From: Vibrio sp. 14G-20
GTDB lineage: Bacteria; Pseudomonadota; Gammaproteobacteria; Enterobacterales; Vibrionaceae
DNA length: 64,000 bases
Direction: 5' to 3'
NCBI RefSeq assembly: GCF_026241515.1
Contig: NZ_JAPHPW010000022.1
Location: 1 to 64,000 of the forward strand
Part shown: piece after piece, positions 51,740-59,626 of the stretch
Numbering within the stretch: position 1 is the first letter of the stretch
Layout of the letters: each line of letters opens with the position of its first letter
Made by a program: the position numbers and the translations under genes
Notes under the pieces: model-generated
The model's input: the letters and a program-made list of their open reading frames with translations, nothing else
The model's database searches: none
Told to the model about the DNA's origin: nothing

Positions 51740-51913
51740 ATGGATTGTCCCGCTTGCGAAGAACATATCGGTTGGGAATGGGTAGAAGAAGCGGCCATTG
51801 AACCCAATGAGGAATTCGATTGTCCAGAGTGCGAAGCAACATTGATGTACACCATCGATGAAGGCACCTACTACGGCGCTCAGCACAAGACCGTAGAAGT
51901 TATTGATGATTAA
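51740..51913 (+). CDS. Zinc-ribbon microprotein
   Basis: A 57-residue acidic protein, MDCPACEEHIGWEW at the start and FDCPECEAT in the middle: two CPxC knuckles (residues 3-6 and 28-31) that would form one treble zinc ribbon. Trp-rich N-terminus, terminal VIDD. No family named. GAGAG precedes the ATG. Clean coding bias and conserved-looking cysteine spacing support reality despite the length. It lies 140 bp before the TetR gene on the same strand but has its own promoter-like -10. Confidence 0.75.
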   Translation: MDCPACEEHIGWEWVEEAAIEPNEEFDCPECEATLMYTIDEGTYYGAQHKTVEVIDD

Positions 51914-51995
51914 GATGATTTCCTGATGATCGGGATGTTTTATTAACTCTTTGATGTTCTAAGCCTGCGCAAAGCAGCTAAACACACCTTTACTA

Positions 51996-52033
51996 GAACG
52001 GGCGTTCAGCATAAAATATTGAACATATGTTCA
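51996..52033. promoter_or_regulatory. Paired TetR operators before the tetR-type gene
   Basis: GAACGGGCGTTC (51996-52007) and TGAACATATGTTCA (52020-52033), both with GAAC-N4-GTTC, centres 25 bp apart, ending 19 bp before the start codon. The same architecture is found before the CMD gene. Confidence 0.75.
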
Positions 52034-52052
52034 GATTAATAAAGTAGATGTT

Positions 52053-52637
52053 ATGGCTAAGACCGCTAAGTTCGATAGACAAGACGTAGTAGACAAAGCA
52101 ACTAACCTGTATTGGGAAAAGGGCTTTCACGCAACTTCTATGCGCAACCTGCAAGACGTGATTGATATGCGTCCGGGAAGCATCTACGCGACTTTTGGCA
52201 GCAAAGAAGGCCTATTTAAGGAAACTCTTGCTCGTTATACCGAGCTTGGCATTCTCAATCTGAATCGCTTTCGCAGTGAAACGGATTCTCCAATCAAAGC
52301 GCTCGAAAACTTCGTCAAACGTGCTGTAGTCGAATCAAAACAAAGCTCACCAAATGGCATGTGTATGCTGGCAAAAACGGTGGCCGAGCTTACTGATGAG
52401 CACGCCGAATTATTGGAAGAAGCCAAGAAATCATTGAAAATCATGGAAGGTGAATTCGCCAAGTTGATAGCTGAATCACAAGATCTAGGTGAGATAAGCA
52501 AAGAGCGAGAACCCGCTCAGCTTGCTCGTCATGTTCAGGTTCAAATCGCTGGCCTGCGTACCTATGCGAAAACATGCGACGACATCGAATTACTCAATTC
52601 GATGGTTGAGGACGTATTTAAGTACCACCCTTTTTAG
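52053..52637 (+). CDS. TetR/AcrR-family transcriptional regulator
   Basis: A 194-residue TetR regulator. HTH at about 7-52 (FDRQDVVDKATNLYWEKGFHATSMRNLQDVIDMRPGSIYATFGSKEGLFKETL) and a ligand-binding helical domain with SSPNGMCMLAKTVAEL, of the group that often controls peroxidase-like or oxidoreductase genes. GAAC-N4-GTTC operators in its own promoter imply autorepression; the same sites at 42.2 kb imply control of the CMD-family gene. Cys in GMCML and TCDD could be sensors. Confidence 0.9.
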   Translation: MAKTAKFDRQDVVDKATNLYWEKGFHATSMRNLQDVIDMRPGSIYATFGSKEGLFKETLARYTELGILNLNRFRSETDSPIKALENFVKRAVVESKQSSPNGMCMLAKTVAELTDEHAELLEEAKKSLKIMEGEFAKLIAESQDLGEISKEREPAQLARHVQVQIAGLRTYAKTCDDIELLNSMVEDVFKYHPF

Positions 52638-52667
52638 AGGCTGAACTTATATAAGCTCAGACCATAT

Positions 52668-52714
52668 AAAAAGACGCCCAAGTATTATTATCAATACTTG
52701 GGCGTCTTTTTATT
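52668..52714. terminator. Strong bidirectional terminator
   Basis: AAAAAGACGCCCAAGTATT (52668-52686) and AATACTTGGGCGTCTTTTT (52693-52711) form a 19-bp perfect stem. Confidence 0.95.
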
Positions 52715-52750
52715 TATCGCTTTTCAGCCAATCTCAAGAGCAGATTACTT

Positions 52751-54616
52751 TTATACTTTCCTCATGATTAACGCCTGTGCATTAAGCATCGCTTCTTTGG
52801 TGCTGACATCTAAGGTTTTAACGTTCGCAAAGCGCTCGACTTCTTTGATTGCCACATCGTGAGCAAAAATCACTAGCCTAGCTTTTTCAATATCTTTTTG
52901 TGTAATGCGATTGCCTATCCCGTTTGCACCTTGTGTTTCGACTTTTATCCGAACCCCAAGATGATGTGCCGCCTTTTCCAAAGACTTAGCCGCCAGAAAA
53001 GTGTGCGCGACACCTGACGGGCAAGAAGTAATAGCAAGTACATCAGCTTGCCCTTCTTCCGTGACCGAACCACCCGCAAATTGATTAGAGCGAGACTCGT
53101 CTTCAACCACATTCTTTTTAAGCAGTATAACGATCGCAGCCGTCGTCAGTGCACCCGCTAACGTTCCAACAATGTAGCCAATCTTGCCATCAACCACAGG
53201 CAAAACAATCCAGCCCCCCCAAGGAGCATGGTTTACTACATGGAACATAAAGCCAACCACGTTACCGACAATGCCACCAGCCACAACCGCAGGCAGAACA
53301 CGCGCAGGATCGGCCGCTGCAAATGGGATTGCACCTTCACTGATGCCAATCATTCCCATAATACCTGCTGCTTTACCTGCTTCGCGTTCGTCTCGTTTAA
53401 ACTTCTTCGGCGATAAGAAAGTCGCCAGCGCCATACCTAATGGAGGTGTACAAATGGCAATGCCAACCCCCCCCATTAACCATGGCTGAGTATTCACCTG
53501 AGTTTGTGCAAACAGCGTGGCTACTTTGTTGATTGGGCCGCCCATATCAAACGCGGTCATTGCACCTAGAATGCTACCCAGAACCACTTTTCCTGAGCCA
53601 GCCATGCCAGTCAGCATTTGATTCATCTCAAGCATCACCTGCGCAATGGGGGCACCAATCACCCACATCACAGCCCCACAGGTAACAAAAGTGCCGACAA
53701 GCGGATAGATGAAGATAGAGCTCAGCGAGATCATGCTGTCTGGCAGCTTGATCTTCTTAAGTAGATTAACCACAAAGCCTGCGAAAAAGCCGACCACAAT
53801 CGCACCAAGGAAACCAGTGTTGTATTGATTAACCGCCACCCAAGAACCAATCATGCCTGGTGCTAAACCCGGTTTGTCTGCCATTGAATAGGCGATGTAA
53901 CCGCCGAGCACGGCGGTAAAAAGCGTTAAACCCGCAATACCCATTTGTGCAATGTCAGCCAAAACGCCGCTCTCTGGAACGGCACCGTGACCAGACATCA
54001 TGACCGATAAAGACAACAGAACACCGCCCGCGACCACGAATGGAATCATGTGTGAAGTACCGTACAACAAGTGTTCTTTAAGGCGATTGAGAGATTGAGC
54101 CCAAGGACTGAGCGGCTCGATGTACACTTCATGATAGTTGGAGGCGTAACTATCGAACGATTCAGAATTGGCTTCGAGAAACAACTCCAAAGCTTCCTCT
54201 ACCGACTCCACTGCCTTTAATTTTGTAACAAAGTCATCTTCAATCAGTTTGGTCGATATTTGAGCCAATACCTCGATATGATGATCATCATTGTTATCGG
54301 GTGAAGCGAGCATAAAGAACACATCCGACAATTCACCACCGTCGGCCCCATAATCGATTCCAGAACGACTGATACCGACGGCGACAGCAGGTTTAGCTAC
54401 GGCTTTACTTTTCGCGTGTGGAATCGCAATACCATCATCAAATCCAGTATTACCTATAGCTTCACGCTTCCAGATATCATCAAGGAAATCACTTTTACTC
54501 GAGAGCTTACCGGCACGGTCGAGCAGTTCAACAAGCTCTTCAAATACCGCCTGTTTCGAGTCTGCCTGTAATTCCAAGCAGATAATCTCTGGCTCGATAA
54601 TGTTAGTGATATCCAT
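52751..54616 (-). CDS. PTS fructose-type permease, domains IIA-IIC-IIB
   Basis: A 621-residue sugar permease in domain order IIA (1-145, phosphorylated His67 in DGIAIPHAKS), IIC (about 172-495, HLLYGTSHMIPFVVAGGVL, FDMGGPINKVA, GISEGAIPFAAADP) and IIB (524-621, phospho-Cys532 in ITSCPSGVAHT). This is the layout of FrwA- or MngA-like fructose-family enzymes; the sugar is not certain. GAGG precedes the ATG. Divergent from the free-standing IIB and HPr/IIA genes. It resembles the cluster of fructose-type PTS genes near manA in V. cholerae. Confidence 0.92.
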   Translation of the reverse strand: MDITNIIEPEIICLELQADSKQAVFEELVELLDRAGKLSSKSDFLDDIWKREAIGNTGFDDGIAIPHAKSKAVAKPAVAVGISRSGIDYGADGGELSDVFFMLASPDNNDDHHIEVLAQISTKLIEDDFVTKLKAVESVEEALELFLEANSESFDSYASNYHEVYIEPLSPWAQSLNRLKEHLLYGTSHMIPFVVAGGVLLSLSVMMSGHGAVPESGVLADIAQMGIAGLTLFTAVLGGYIAYSMADKPGLAPGMIGSWVAVNQYNTGFLGAIVVGFFAGFVVNLLKKIKLPDSMISLSSIFIYPLVGTFVTCGAVMWVIGAPIAQVMLEMNQMLTGMAGSGKVVLGSILGAMTAFDMGGPINKVATLFAQTQVNTQPWLMGGVGIAICTPPLGMALATFLSPKKFKRDEREAGKAAGIMGMIGISEGAIPFAAADPARVLPAVVAGGIVGNVVGFMFHVVNHAPWGGWIVLPVVDGKIGYIVGTLAGALTTAAIVILLKKNVVEDESRSNQFAGGSVTEEGQADVLAITSCPSGVAHTFLAAKSLEKAAHHLGVRIKVETQGANGIGNRITQKDIEKARLVIFAHDVAIKEVERFANVKTLDVSTKEAMLNAQALIMRKV

Positions 54617-54843
54617 ATGCTGCCTCGTACGAGTGCCGATTTAAGTAAATGAGCTAAAGAAGTTAATGAGATGAAAAGATTAACGACGCAAGGCTTCTCA
54701 ATATATAGGACGAAAAGTGCATTAACTGGATAATTGTAACCAAGAACTCAGAGTGTGACGTCCACCTTTGAATTAAAAACGGCAATCCATAAAATCCACA
54801 GATTCGGATAATAGTATCTGATCCACACAAGCCGAGAATAATA

Positions 54844-55146
54844 ATGAGAATTGTAGCGGTAACTGCGTGCCCTACAGGCATTGCGCACACCTATATGGCA
54901 GCTGATGCTCTAAATAAAACAGCCCCTAAGTTCAACGTTTCGATCAAGGTTGAGACGCAAGGCGCTATGGGTATTGAAAACTTACTGACAGGCCAGGATA
55001 TTACCCTCGCAGACAAAGTGTTGATCGTCTCTGATATCGACATCGAACAACCAAGCCGATTTGACCCAGCCAAAACCGTATTTGTTCCAATGGAAGAGGT
55101 GTTATTGAGTGTCGATAAAGTCTTCATTAAGCATTGTCGAACTTAA
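54844..55146 (+). CDS. PTS fructose-type IIB subunit
   Basis: A 100-residue free-standing EIIB. Phospho-Cys9 in VTACPTGIAHTYMAAD, followed by IKVETQGAMGIENLLT and a Rossmann-like beta-alpha pattern. It carries phosphate from IIA to the incoming sugar together with a IIC domain. The 3' end is contiguous with the HPr/IIA gene, seven bases apart from its preferred start, so the two are cotranscribed. It is divergent from the IIA-IIC-IIB gene. Confidence 0.92.
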   Translation: MRIVAVTACPTGIAHTYMAADALNKTAPKFNVSIKVETQGAMGIENLLTGQDITLADKVLIVSDIDIEQPSRFDPAKTVFVPMEEVLLSVDKVFIKHCRT

Positions 55147-55153
55147 ACCTTTT

Positions 55154-55927
55154 ATGAACGAATACCAGATCACCTTCTTCGTTAACGATCCTGCCGCGAA
55201 CTCACATGTCGCGCAGCCGCTGACTCGCTTAGCGAAGAAGTTCAAAAGCAACATCCGCATTATCAACATCACTCAAAACCGAACGGCTGATCTCTCCAAA
55301 TCCGTTGCAATGCTACAAGTGGGTTTACTTCGTGGTGATTTATGTCAGATCACTGCGGTCGGTATTGATGCAGAGCTAGCGTGTTTCGTTCTTAAAGATG
55401 TGATTGCTGAGCATTACGCTATGGTTGGCTCGCAAGTGAACCATGAGTTCTCGAAAGATCTAATCCAGCGTATGCCGCAGATATGTCCACCTTGTGAGAT
55501 CAAGTGGCACCATGCCAAAGCACAAACTCAACTGACCAAATTTGAGTGCTTAAAAGGGCTCGCTCACCTCGTGTATCCAGAAGATCCGGATGAGCTGATT
55601 CTTGCCTTTATTAAGCGAGAGGAACGCTCGTCTACGTGTGTATCCCCGGGAATCGCACTTCCACATGTAATGTTTGAATCGACTCAAGATCTCTCGATTG
55701 CGGTCATCGTCAGTGACGACCCGATTGATTGGGCTTCACGCATTGGAGAGGTGCACGTTGCTATCGCTTTGGTACTGCCTACCAAGCCACAGCGAGAGCA
55801 CATTGTGGCGGCCACTAACCTAACCAGAAACCTGCTTCACGATCAGGTCAATGAGCGTTTACAAAAGACTCGAAGCAGTGTCGATCTACAAGCGCTGTTG
55901 ATGTACATCTCTTCACGTCTGATTTAG
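55154..55927 (+). CDS. HPr-like/IIA fusion phosphocarrier
   Basis: A 257-residue protein with an HPr-like N-terminal domain (about 1-95: FFVNDPAANSHVAQPLTRLAKKF with His18 in place of the GLHARPA histidine, CQITAVGIDAELACFVLKDVI) and a fructose-type IIA domain (about 120-257, SPGIALPHVMFES with His171). The HPr loop differs from the LHARPA consensus (SHVAQP). This order, HPr then IIA, is the reverse of FruB-type (IIA-HPr). ATG 55154 is chosen; a GTG at 55109 would add 15 residues over the IIB end. No good Shine-Dalgarno, so coupling to IIB is likely. Confidence 0.8.
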   Translation: MNEYQITFFVNDPAANSHVAQPLTRLAKKFKSNIRIINITQNRTADLSKSVAMLQVGLLRGDLCQITAVGIDAELACFVLKDVIAEHYAMVGSQVNHEFSKDLIQRMPQICPPCEIKWHHAKAQTQLTKFECLKGLAHLVYPEDPDELILAFIKREERSSTCVSPGIALPHVMFESTQDLSIAVIVSDDPIDWASRIGEVHVAIALVLPTKPQREHIVAATNLTRNLLHDQVNERLQKTRSSVDLQALLMYISSRLI

Positions 55928-56008
55928 TTCTTCTCTCCCTTTTAAATTCATTTCCTTAATTATCTAAGTTACTCGCTCCAGTAGTTGTAATCTCAATGGT
56001 TCACACAA

Positions 56009-56041
56009 TAAAAAACGGCTGAGCAATCACGCTCAGCCGTT
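56009..56041 (-). terminator. Terminator after the SSS symporter gene
   Basis: On the minus strand AACGGCTGAGC pairs with GCTCAGCCGTT, then six T. Confidence 0.92.
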
Positions 56042-56076
56042 CTATTCTATATGGCCCATTTAGTAAGTTTAGTTAC

Positions 56077-57855
56077 CTAAGCCGTTTTGTTCTCTTGTTT
56101 CGCATCTTCCACCGAGTCGTCCACGGCTTTCACCAGCATCAGACCAACGATGAACACGATACCGCCACACAATACGAACATCATTCTTCCCCAGAATGGG
56201 TTTGGCAGAGCAAACATCGCCATCACTGCCACACCAGACACTGCAATCAGTGAGCCCAGCATGTGACGTTGTTTGTTATCCAGTTTCTTCTGAGCTGTTG
56301 ATTCAGAAACCAATGGCGTCGCAAGGTTGTTGAAGAAGGTGTCCACATCTTTCTGACGAGACGCCTCTAGTGGTTTGTAGAACAGAGTCGATAGAATAAA
56401 AAAGCCAGCAGTAAATGTTAAGTGTGCAATCAGACCTACCGCTACTTTCAAGTCAGACCATTCACGGCTCGTTAGCGGCTCTAGGTTGAACAGGTTCTGC
56501 AGCATCTCAGCGGTAATCACGAAACCAACGATGTAAGACACAATCGCACCAACTACTAGCGTACCCCAACCTGCCCAGTCCGGAGTCTTCTTAAGGAAGA
56601 AACCACAGAATGCAGGGATGGTCATTGGGAAGCCGATTAATGCGCCCACGTACATCATGGTGTCGAACAGGCTCAAGCCTTTTAGCGAGTTGATAAACAG
56701 CGCGATAAGGATGATAGCAAGACCAAAGAAGGTAGACATCAACTTAGACACAATCATCAGCTCTTTCTCTGTCGCGTTTGGACGAAGAATTGGTTGGTAG
56801 AAGTTGATTACAAAGATACCTGAGTTACGGTTTAAGCCTGAGTCCATTGAAGACATGGTTGCCGCAAACATCGCTGCGATTAGAAGCCCCACCATACCTG
56901 CTGGCATGTATTGCTCTACAAAGTATAGGTAAGCAAAATCGCCCGCTTTAGAACCTGCATCTGGGTAATGCGCTGCAAGATCAACGCCTTGTCCCGCAAC
57001 AAACCAAGGTGGCATGAACCAAATGATTGGACCAATTGTCATCAGAATACACGCCAATAGTGCTGCTTTCTTCGCGTTCTTAGAGTCTTTTGCCGCTAGG
57101 TAACGGTAAGAGTTCAACATGTTGTTAGTAATACTGAACTGCTTGAAGAAGATGAAAAATGCCCAGATTCCGAAGATGCTTACGTAGTTCAGATTGTTAC
57201 CCGAAACGAATGATGCGCCTTCTGCTACAGGGAAGTCATTAATGATCTCAGTAACACCGCCACCTTGCACAATAGCGACCGCAGCACACGTTACTGTTAC
57301 CGCCATGATGATGACCATCTGCATGAAGTCAGATGCGATAACCGCCCATGAACCGCCTGTCACCGACATCACCAGTACAACAAGACCGGTTAGAACGATG
57401 GTTGTCGTCATATCGAAGCCAAAGATGCCCGATGCGATAATCGCCAAGCCATTTAGCCAGATACCTGCAGACACTATACTGTTCGGCATGCCAGACCAAG
57501 TAAACACTTGCTCGTTCAAGCTACCAAAACGCATGCGAATCGCGTCAATTGGCGTGACTACACGCAGCTGACGGAATTTCGGAGCAAAGTACAGGTAGTT
57601 CATCAAGTAACCAAATGCGTTTGCTAGGAAGATAACCGCGACAGCCATACCATCGGCATACGCTTTACCTGCTGCACCGGTGAAAGTCCAAGCACTGAAC
57701 TGAGTCATAAACGCAGTTGCGCCAACCATCCACCAAAGCATGTTACCGCCCCCGCGGAAATAGTCACTGGTTGTACTGGTGAACGTTCTAAACATCCAAC
57801 CTATTGCGATAAGGAAAAGGAAATAAATTCCTACGATCAGAGTATTGAGTTCCAT
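56077..57855 (-). CDS. Sodium:solute symporter (SSS family)
   Basis: A 592-residue, 13-14-helix SSS symporter. YFRGGGNMLWWMVGATAFMTQFSAWTFTGAAGKAYADG, GIWLNGLAIIASGIF and the sodium signature region AAMFAATMSSMDSGLNRNSGIFVINFY are present, with an extra C-terminal helix pair. The look is that of sugar- or uronate-type transporters, some of which carry oligoalginate in marine vibrios; substrate here is unknown. Within the PTS/manA island, so a sugar is probable. AAGAAG precedes the ATG. Confidence 0.88.
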   Translation of the reverse strand: MELNTLIVGIYFLFLIAIGWMFRTFTSTTSDYFRGGGNMLWWMVGATAFMTQFSAWTFTGAAGKAYADGMAVAVIFLANAFGYLMNYLYFAPKFRQLRVVTPIDAIRMRFGSLNEQVFTWSGMPNSIVSAGIWLNGLAIIASGIFGFDMTTTIVLTGLVVLVMSVTGGSWAVIASDFMQMVIIMAVTVTCAAVAIVQGGGVTEIINDFPVAEGASFVSGNNLNYVSIFGIWAFFIFFKQFSITNNMLNSYRYLAAKDSKNAKKAALLACILMTIGPIIWFMPPWFVAGQGVDLAAHYPDAGSKAGDFAYLYFVEQYMPAGMVGLLIAAMFAATMSSMDSGLNRNSGIFVINFYQPILRPNATEKELMIVSKLMSTFFGLAIILIALFINSLKGLSLFDTMMYVGALIGFPMTIPAFCGFFLKKTPDWAGWGTLVVGAIVSYIVGFVITAEMLQNLFNLEPLTSREWSDLKVAVGLIAHLTFTAGFFILSTLFYKPLEASRQKDVDTFFNNLATPLVSESTAQKKLDNKQRHMLGSLIAVSGVAVMAMFALPNPFWGRMMFVLCGGIVFIVGLMLVKAVDDSVEDAKQENKTA

Positions 57856-58408
57856 GAATTAAGTCTTCTTTATTATTAATATCTGAAGAGCATATTATCC
57901 ATAGAAAATTTAATTTGTAGTATTATAAGTCAAGATTGTGATGGGACATATAAACCTGAATATTTGATTTCGAGGCATTAATTGCGCGCTAGTAAATAAA
58001 GAATAAGCCGACACAAGGTAAACATTTAAAATCAATGACTTAAATCAAACTCAATCAGTAACTCGGACAACAATAACAAGATTTTGTCGTCTCGATAAGT
58101 AGTTTTTAATTTACTTAACATTCATTAAATGCATCGCGTTAATACATCAACTCTCACACATTTAATTCAATCAATAGAGAGCGGAAATAATAAGCAACTC
58201 GCAAAACTAACCCTTAATATTATTAATTGGAGTTACTTAGTGAAACACGGTAAATAGAAAAATGGACTTAGATATGAAGCGTAGGAATAAACGGAAGAGG
58301 AGAACACAAAGCAAATGGATCATAGCAGTTCGGAGTCAGCAGTGATGCTCTAGTCATACAAATTTCGGTCGTATAAGCTCAGGTCAGAAAAGGGAATTTT
58401 AGAGTATA
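57856..58408. other. Intergenic region upstream of the symporter
   Basis: About 550 bp, AT-rich, holding the leftward symporter promoter on the left and the 3' end of the AraC gene on the right. No gene, strong hairpin or clear operator was found. Confidence 0.45.
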
Positions 58409-59248
58409 TTAGATTGACCCACGATATTGTGTCGGTGTTCTTCCTGTTCGATTTTTAAACACTCGACAAAAGTAATTCACGTCCTTGAAGCCACAACGCA
58501 CCGCCACTTCATTGAGCTTGAAGTTGTACTTTTTGAGCATGAACTTGGCGCGGTCGACTCGCACGCGTGTGATGTATTCTGCCAACGTCATGTGGCCTTG
58601 CTGACGGAACATTCGCGACAAGTGATTGGATGAAATGCTAAAGCGTGAGGCAATGCTGTCTCGGGTTATTTGGCGATGGAAGTTCTCTTGAATGTAGATA
58701 CAAATCCCCTGATACACATCCTGCACTCGGCTGTGAGACTTCTCGACCGGCGCATCCAACATCGACTTGCTGTATTGCAGTAGTGCTTGCAGTAATAACT
58801 CGTCCATTGGCTGCTTGTTGCTCTCTCTCGCTAACGAGCTGAGCGCCTCCAAAATGTTATCAATCGCGAACCCAGAACGAGTCTGAATACTGTGCTTTTG
58901 AATATCATAAAAACTCTCCTCGCCTTTGCGTTTGCTCACCAAACTTAAACCCAGCTGACGACGCCCAAACAACATACTCAGAACCGAGCAATCGGTATCC
59001 CAATTGGGCTTATTCCAGCAGTTAGGCGGGATGAAAATCGCATCACCCGCTTTGGCGGTAACGTTGGTAATTTTGCGATCATGACTCTCCATTTCATTTA
59101 TATACTCACCGTCTAGCACCAGCTCTAAACGCGGAAAGTTCACCTGATAACTGCATGCTGAAGGCGTATGAAAATCTCCAGCAAACCAGATGTTGTGAAA
59201 CGGTTCTCGCTCGTTTAATACCGACGAGATTAGGTCATGAAATATCAT
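58409..59248 (-). CDS. AraC-family transcriptional regulator
   Basis: A 279-residue AraC regulator. The N-terminal cupin-like sensor (about 20-130: LVLDGEYINEME, AGDAIFIPPNCWNKPNW) and the C-terminal double HTH (about 180-279: ITRDSIASRFSISSNHLSRMFRQQGHMTLAEYITRVRVDRAKFMLKKYNFKLNEVAVRCGFKDVNYFCRVFKNRTGRTPTQYR) are clear. Divergent from the manP-like gene, so likely its activator, as for the AraC gene beside manP/manA in V. cholerae. The sugar effector is inferred from this pairing. Confidence 0.9.
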   Translation of the reverse strand: MIFHDLISSVLNEREPFHNIWFAGDFHTPSACSYQVNFPRLELVLDGEYINEMESHDRKITNVTAKAGDAIFIPPNCWNKPNWDTDCSVLSMLFGRRQLGLSLVSKRKGEESFYDIQKHSIQTRSGFAIDNILEALSSLARESNKQPMDELLLQALLQYSKSMLDAPVEKSHSRVQDVYQGICIYIQENFHRQITRDSIASRFSISSNHLSRMFRQQGHMTLAEYITRVRVDRAKFMLKKYNFKLNEVAVRCGFKDVNYFCRVFKNRTGRTPTQYRGSI

Positions 59249-59626
59249 TTATTCGAACTCTTATAAGCAGCAATAAGGCTACGGGAATAGATATACTCCT
59301 TAGTGAAACATAGCGCTATTGAGCAAAATCACAATTTGAGATCTAAGTTACAAAAATCCAGTAGTGGGAATAAATCTCCAGTCACAAATCTGATATAGCA
59401 CATTGTTCCCCCGATAACTCTACACGCCAAACCCCTTGCAAATAAAAGCCTCAAGCAGACTCAACCTATGTCAATAGAGGCCGAAAAACGCGCCACTAAC
59501 CGATCAAAATCACACTCCATTTATAAGGCAACAATCATCCAGTAAATGCGTTTTTTCTTCACTACAGAAGGTAAGTAATCAATTTCAGAATACCCCTAAC
59601 AAAATAAAAAAGAGTAGGGGTTCATT
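59249..59626. other. Divergent araC-type/manP promoter region
   Basis: About 380 bp. It includes a hairpin covering the manP-like ribosome-binding site (59592-59621) and possible AraC sites that I could not define. No gene seen. Confidence 0.45.
59592..59621 (+). promoter_or_regulatory. Hairpin sequestering the manP ribosome-binding site
   Basis: ACCCCTA (59592-59598) pairs perfectly with TAGGGGT (59615-59621) across a 16-nt A-rich loop. The right arm contains the AGGGG Shine-Dalgarno (59616-59620), six bases before the ATG. Confidence 0.55.
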
